From JAFAXD01 sp963816775 (lineage in GTDB: Bacteria > Pseudomonadota > Alphaproteobacteria > Rhizobiales > Xanthobacteraceae), in assembly GCA_963816775.1 (NCBI GenBank), contig CAWFLX010000029.1:124001-188000 (forward strand): DNA of 64,000 bases, written 5' to 3'. Under the pieces are notes generated by a model. The model saw only the letters and a list, made by a program, of their open reading frames with translations, was not told where the DNA came from and ran no database searches. The translations under genes were made by a program, and so were the position numbers. Positions within the stretch are counted from its first letter, which is position 1. Each line of letters starts with the position of its first letter. Positions 61,320-64,000 of this stretch are shown here, piece by piece.

Positions 61320-61412
61320 GATGGGTTGAGCGCAGCGAAACCCATCGCTTTCTGAGGCCGAGTTAGCTTGATGGGTTTCCCCCGCATCAAGTGCGGGGTC
61401 AACCCATCCTAC
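61316..61412. repeat. REPIN with mixed arms
   Basis: The left foot GTAG contains the NlpC stop. Left half GTAGGATGGGTTGAGCGCAG / CGAAACCCATC. Right half GATGGGTTTCCCCCGCATCA with AGTGCGGGGTCAACCCATCC and TAC. The right end is 3 bp from the enolase-family gene's TGA. Confidence 0.85.
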
Positions 61413-61415
61413 GAC

Positions 61416-62501
61416 TCACACCGCGTAGCGCTCGATCGCCTCCGTATCAAAGCCAAATCCCCAGCCGGGCCGATCCGGCACGACGGCGCGACCTTGCGCG
61501 TCGAGCGTGATGCGCTCCCGGTAGGCAGGCTCGCACCACGGCATGTACTCGAGACAAATCGCGTTCGGCACCGCGGCCAGCAGCGCGAGGCTCATCTCGG
61601 GGAACAAATGCGAGGACACCGGGATGTTGAACGCCTCGGCGATGTGCGCGGCTTTGAGAAACTCCGTCGGCCCGCCCATGCGCTGCAGATCGGGCATCAG
61701 GATATCGGCGGAACGCTGGCGCGCCATCTCGAACATGCCGCGGCTGGTGTATTCGGTCTCGCCGCTCGCAACCGGCATGTCGAGCGCCGCCGCGATCTCG
61801 GCCTCGCCGGCATGATCGTGGTAGGGGATCGGCTCCTCGAACCAGGTCAGATTGAATTCCTCCAGCATCCGCCCGAGCCGGATTGCGCGCGGCACGGTCA
61901 GCTGCTGATTGGAATCCACCATCAGTCCGATGTCGGGTCCAATTGTCTCGCGCACGGCCCGTACCCGCGCAACGTCGTCCTCGGCGCGCGGCTTGCCGAT
62001 GCGCATCTTCATGGCGCGCCAGCCTTGCGCGACGAAACCGGCCGCCTCGCGCTGGAGCTCGTCGATCGAACGTCCGATCCACAGTCCGCCGCTATGATAG
62101 GCCGGCACCGCGGCGGTGCAGGCCCCGATCAGCCGCGCCACGTTGAGCCCGGCGGCCTTGCCGCGCAGGTCCCAGAGCGCGTTGTCGACGCCGGCGACGC
62201 CGATCACCGCGACGCCGCTGCGGCCCAGAAAGCCGATGTCGCGGAACGCGCGCGCCGAAAAACTGCCGCCGAGCTCCGGGTCGAGCCCGAGCACCAGCGG
62301 TTCGAGGCTTCGCACCATCTCATTGATGACGGGGAGGCGCTGGTTGTTGAGCGCGAACACCAATCCTTCGCCGACGAGACCGGCATCGGTCTCGAGAAAT
62401 ACCAGCACGCAGTCGGCGGAGCGCAGTTGCAAGGCACCGCCGTCGATCGGCGGATCGAACGGAAAATGCACGACCCCGGTGCGCAGTTTTGTAATCTTCA
62501 T
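61416..62501 (-). CDS. enolase-superfamily mandelate racemase/muconate lactonizing enzyme-like protein
   Basis: 361 residues. Capping domain, then a (beta/alpha)7beta barrel: general base Lys in AMKMRIG, metal ligands Asp in LMVDSNQQ, Glu in WFEEPI and Glu in SGETEYT, and His in SSHLFPE at the distal end. This mandelate-racemase-like residue set suggests acid-sugar dehydration or racemisation. Divergent from another superfamily member at 62619. Confidence 0.87.
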   Translation of the reverse strand: MKITKLRTGVVHFPFDPPIDGGALQLRSADCVLVFLETDAGLVGEGLVFALNNQRLPVINEMVRSLEPLVLGLDPELGGSFSARAFRDIGFLGRSGVAVIGVAGVDNALWDLRGKAAGLNVARLIGACTAAVPAYHSGGLWIGRSIDELQREAAGFVAQGWRAMKMRIGKPRAEDDVARVRAVRETIGPDIGLMVDSNQQLTVPRAIRLGRMLEEFNLTWFEEPIPYHDHAGEAEIAAALDMPVASGETEYTSRGMFEMARQRSADILMPDLQRMGGPTEFLKAAHIAEAFNIPVSSHLFPEMSLALLAAVPNAICLEYMPWCEPAYRERITLDAQGRAVVPDRPGWGFGFDTEAIERYAV

Positions 62502-62525
62502 GTCGTGTTTCTCAGCCTCATTCGC

Positions 62526-62603
62526 GATGGGTTTCGCAGGAGCTCAACCCATCCTACAGTAGCGCCGAACTCGTAGGATGGGTTGAGCGAAGCGAAACCC
62601 ATC
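62526..62603. repeat. two REP units facing outward between divergent genes
   Basis: Left REP 62526-62556 ends CCATCCTAC. Right REP 62573-62603 starts GTAGGATGGGTTGAGC and ends AACCCATC. The feet face each other across 16 bp, the reverse of the usual doublet arrangement. It occupies the control region of two enolase-superfamily genes. Confidence 0.8.
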
Positions 62604-62618
62604 GCGCGGCGATCCTTC

Positions 62619-63713
62619 ATGAAAATCACCAACGTCGAACCAATCCTGATCAGCGTGCCCTATGATCGCGGCGGCGGGCCGGTGCCGAAGGCCGACGCGG
62701 TGCCTTGGCGCAACATGGACACCCTGCTGGTCAAGGTGGAGACGAGCGACGGCATCACCGGATGGGGGGAGGCGTTCGGTTTCGGCGGATGCGTCGCGAG
62801 CGCAACGGCGCTTGCCAAGATGATTGGGCCGCTCGCGGTCGGACGCGATGCGGCCGACATCGCCGGTCTGATGGGCGATCTGGCGCGCAAGCTGCACAAC
62901 TACGGCCGCAATGGCCCGGTGTCGTTCGCGCTCTCGGGACTCGATATCGCGCTGTGGGATATTGCCGGGAAGGCAAAGGGCGAGCCGCTGCACCGGATGC
63001 TCGGGGCACCGAAGGTCGATCGCGTGCCGGCCTATGCGAGCCTGTTGCGCTATGGGGATGCCGATCTGGTCGCGCGCAATGCGGCGCGGGCGGTCGAGCG
63101 CGGCTATCGCCGCATCAAGCTGCACGAGATCACGGTCGCGGAAGTCGCCGCCGCGCGCTCTGCCATCGGTCCCGACATTCCGCTGATGGTCGACACCAAT
63201 TGTCCCTGGTCGGCCGCGGACGCTTTCGCGATGGCGCAGGCTTTCGCTCCCTCCAACCTGCTCTGGTTGGAGGAGCCGGTGTGGCCGCCCGACGATTATG
63301 AGGCGCTCGCACACGTGCGCGCCGCGGGCGTGCCGATCGCAGCTGGCGAGAACGCCGGCACCTGGGTTGAGATCGAGCAACTCATCGAACTCGCGAAGGT
63401 CGATTTCGTGCAACCGAGCGTGACCAAGATCGGCGGGGTCAGCGAGATGAAGCGCATCATCGACCTAGCCGACGATCACGGCGCCGTGCTGGCCCCGCAC
63501 TCGCCCTATTTCGGACCGGGATTGATCGCGACGATCCATATCTGCGCGAGCCTGCCGCAGGCGGCCTTTGTCGAGCGCTTCTATTGCGATCTCGAGGCGA
63601 GCCCGTTCGGCGACCAGGTGAACGCAACCGACGGATCGATGCGGGTGCCGGATGGGCCGGGCCTTGGCCTTGTGATCGACGAGGCGGTGATCGCGCGCTA
63701 CCGCGTTGGTTGA
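62619..63713 (+). CDS. enolase-superfamily mandelate racemase/muconate lactonizing enzyme-like protein
   Basis: 364 residues. Lys in RRIKLHEIT (barrel base), metal ligands Asp in LMVDTNCP, Glu in LEEPVW and Glu in AGENAG, His-bearing APHSPYFGPG near the end. Different catalytic details from the neighbour (KLH instead of KMR), so a different substrate is likely. Start at MKITNVEP; the extra residues in frame come from the REP. The carboxylesterase start follows 80 bp later. Confidence 0.87.
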   Translation: MKITNVEPILISVPYDRGGGPVPKADAVPWRNMDTLLVKVETSDGITGWGEAFGFGGCVASATALAKMIGPLAVGRDAADIAGLMGDLARKLHNYGRNGPVSFALSGLDIALWDIAGKAKGEPLHRMLGAPKVDRVPAYASLLRYGDADLVARNAARAVERGYRRIKLHEITVAEVAAARSAIGPDIPLMVDTNCPWSAADAFAMAQAFAPSNLLWLEEPVWPPDDYEALAHVRAAGVPIAAGENAGTWVEIEQLIELAKVDFVQPSVTKIGGVSEMKRIIDLADDHGAVLAPHSPYFGPGLIATIHICASLPQAAFVERFYCDLEASPFGDQVNATDGSMRVPDGPGLGLVIDEAVIARYRVG

Positions 63714-63793
63714 GCTCGCTGTCCCACGTCGCTGGGACAGCAAACCGCCGCGGGCGTCGTTTGATCGTCCGATCTTTGCAACAGGAGGAACGC

Positions 63794-64000
63794 GTGCCGC
63801 CGACCGACCCGATCGTCCAAATCGACAGCGGCAGACTGTCCGCCACATCAGGCGCGGACGGCGTCACCGCCTTCAAGGGAATTCCCTATGCCAAACCTCC
63901 AATCGGTGATCTGCGCTGGCGCGCCCCGCAGCCGCCGGAACCGTGGGCAGGTGTCCGGCGTGCCGACACGTTCGGTCCGCGCTGCGTGCAGCCGTCGCGA
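63794..64000 (+). CDS. type B carboxylesterase, 5' part only
   Basis: 69 residues visible before the window ends. GTG start with AGGAGG 5 nt upstream. GRLSATSGADGVTAFKGIPY then AKPPIGDLRWRAPQPPEPW is the diagnostic carboxylesterase B opening, with the first disulfide Cys-like RCVQPS. The catalytic Ser/Glu/His lie outside. Same strand as the enolase-superfamily gene. Confidence 0.85.
   Translation, partial: MPPTDPIVQIDSGRLSATSGADGVTAFKGIPYAKPPIGDLRWRAPQPPEPWAGVRRADTFGPRCVQPSR

Noticed and set aside
62583..62618. N-terminal extensions such as MSEAKPI ahead of several genes
   Set aside because: These residues are translations of the REP hairpin (also before 34303 and after 52585); true starts with ribosome sites lie further in.

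Overview
The window is GC-rich chromosomal DNA from an alphaproteobacterium of the order Hyphomicrobiales (Rhizobiales), most like the Bradyrhizobium/Rhodopseudomonas/Xanthobacteraceae side. The evidence is the housekeeping gene order (rpmH-rnpA-yidC-engB-argB; dapD-dapE-truA-fmt-def; ybaB-dnaX-SRP RNA), several Bug-type periplasmic receptors, a phasin, a cpaA/Flp pilin pair, and families of intergenic palindromes of the kind common in these genomes. I see no transposase, integrase, prophage or CRISPR array.

Layout. 1-31 kb is an accessory, catabolic-looking region. It holds three Bug receptors (the first cut by the window edge), a lone E1-alpha dehydrogenase subunit, a luciferase-like monooxygenase, an alpha/beta hydrolase, an MBL-fold hydrolase, a PhyH dioxygenase paired with a SAF-type oxidoreductase, an OFA-like MFS carrier, three Rieske oxygenases, a diguanylate cyclase, a class III nucleotide cyclase, small stress or secreted proteins, and an ArsR/AHSA1 pair. 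At 31.3 kb lies tRNA-Arg(ACG). 31.6-37 kb holds an amidohydrolase, a RutA-like monooxygenase, an ABC-type binding protein and an orphan histidine kinase, followed by a MerA/Lpd-like flavoprotein with a TVP38 membrane protein. From 39.6 kb to about 61 kb the content is mostly core: ribosome and RNase P, membrane insertion, arginine and lysine/peptidoglycan precursors, tRNA modification and initiation, recombination, replication clamp loader, NudC, Flp pilus, M17 peptidase and NlpC/P60. The right edge has two divergent enolase-superfamily genes and the start of a type B carboxylesterase.

Three things stand out. (1) Three copies, in both orientations, of a roughly 165-bp element: CTAG-hairpin-CTAG, a conserved 13-bp spacer, CTAG-hairpin-CTAG. 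The arm sequences differ but remain self-complementary, and each hairpin has an A/T-rich bulge on its spacer-side arm. I know of no name for it. (2) About eight REP/REPIN-like elements with a GTAG foot (GTAGGATGGGTT...). Many start exactly at a gene end and supply the TAG stop codon; one supplies both stops of the convergent pair dapE/truA. (3) At least six single-base frameshifts (cyclase, lepB, pyrimidine nucleotidase, dapE 3' end, dnaX, M17 peptidase). Several hit genes expected to be essential, so assembly or sequencing error is the leading explanation; one creates a false peptidase-NlpC fusion.

Functional annotations come from reading motifs by eye. Substrates of the oxygenases, receptors and enolase-superfamily enzymes are not determined here.
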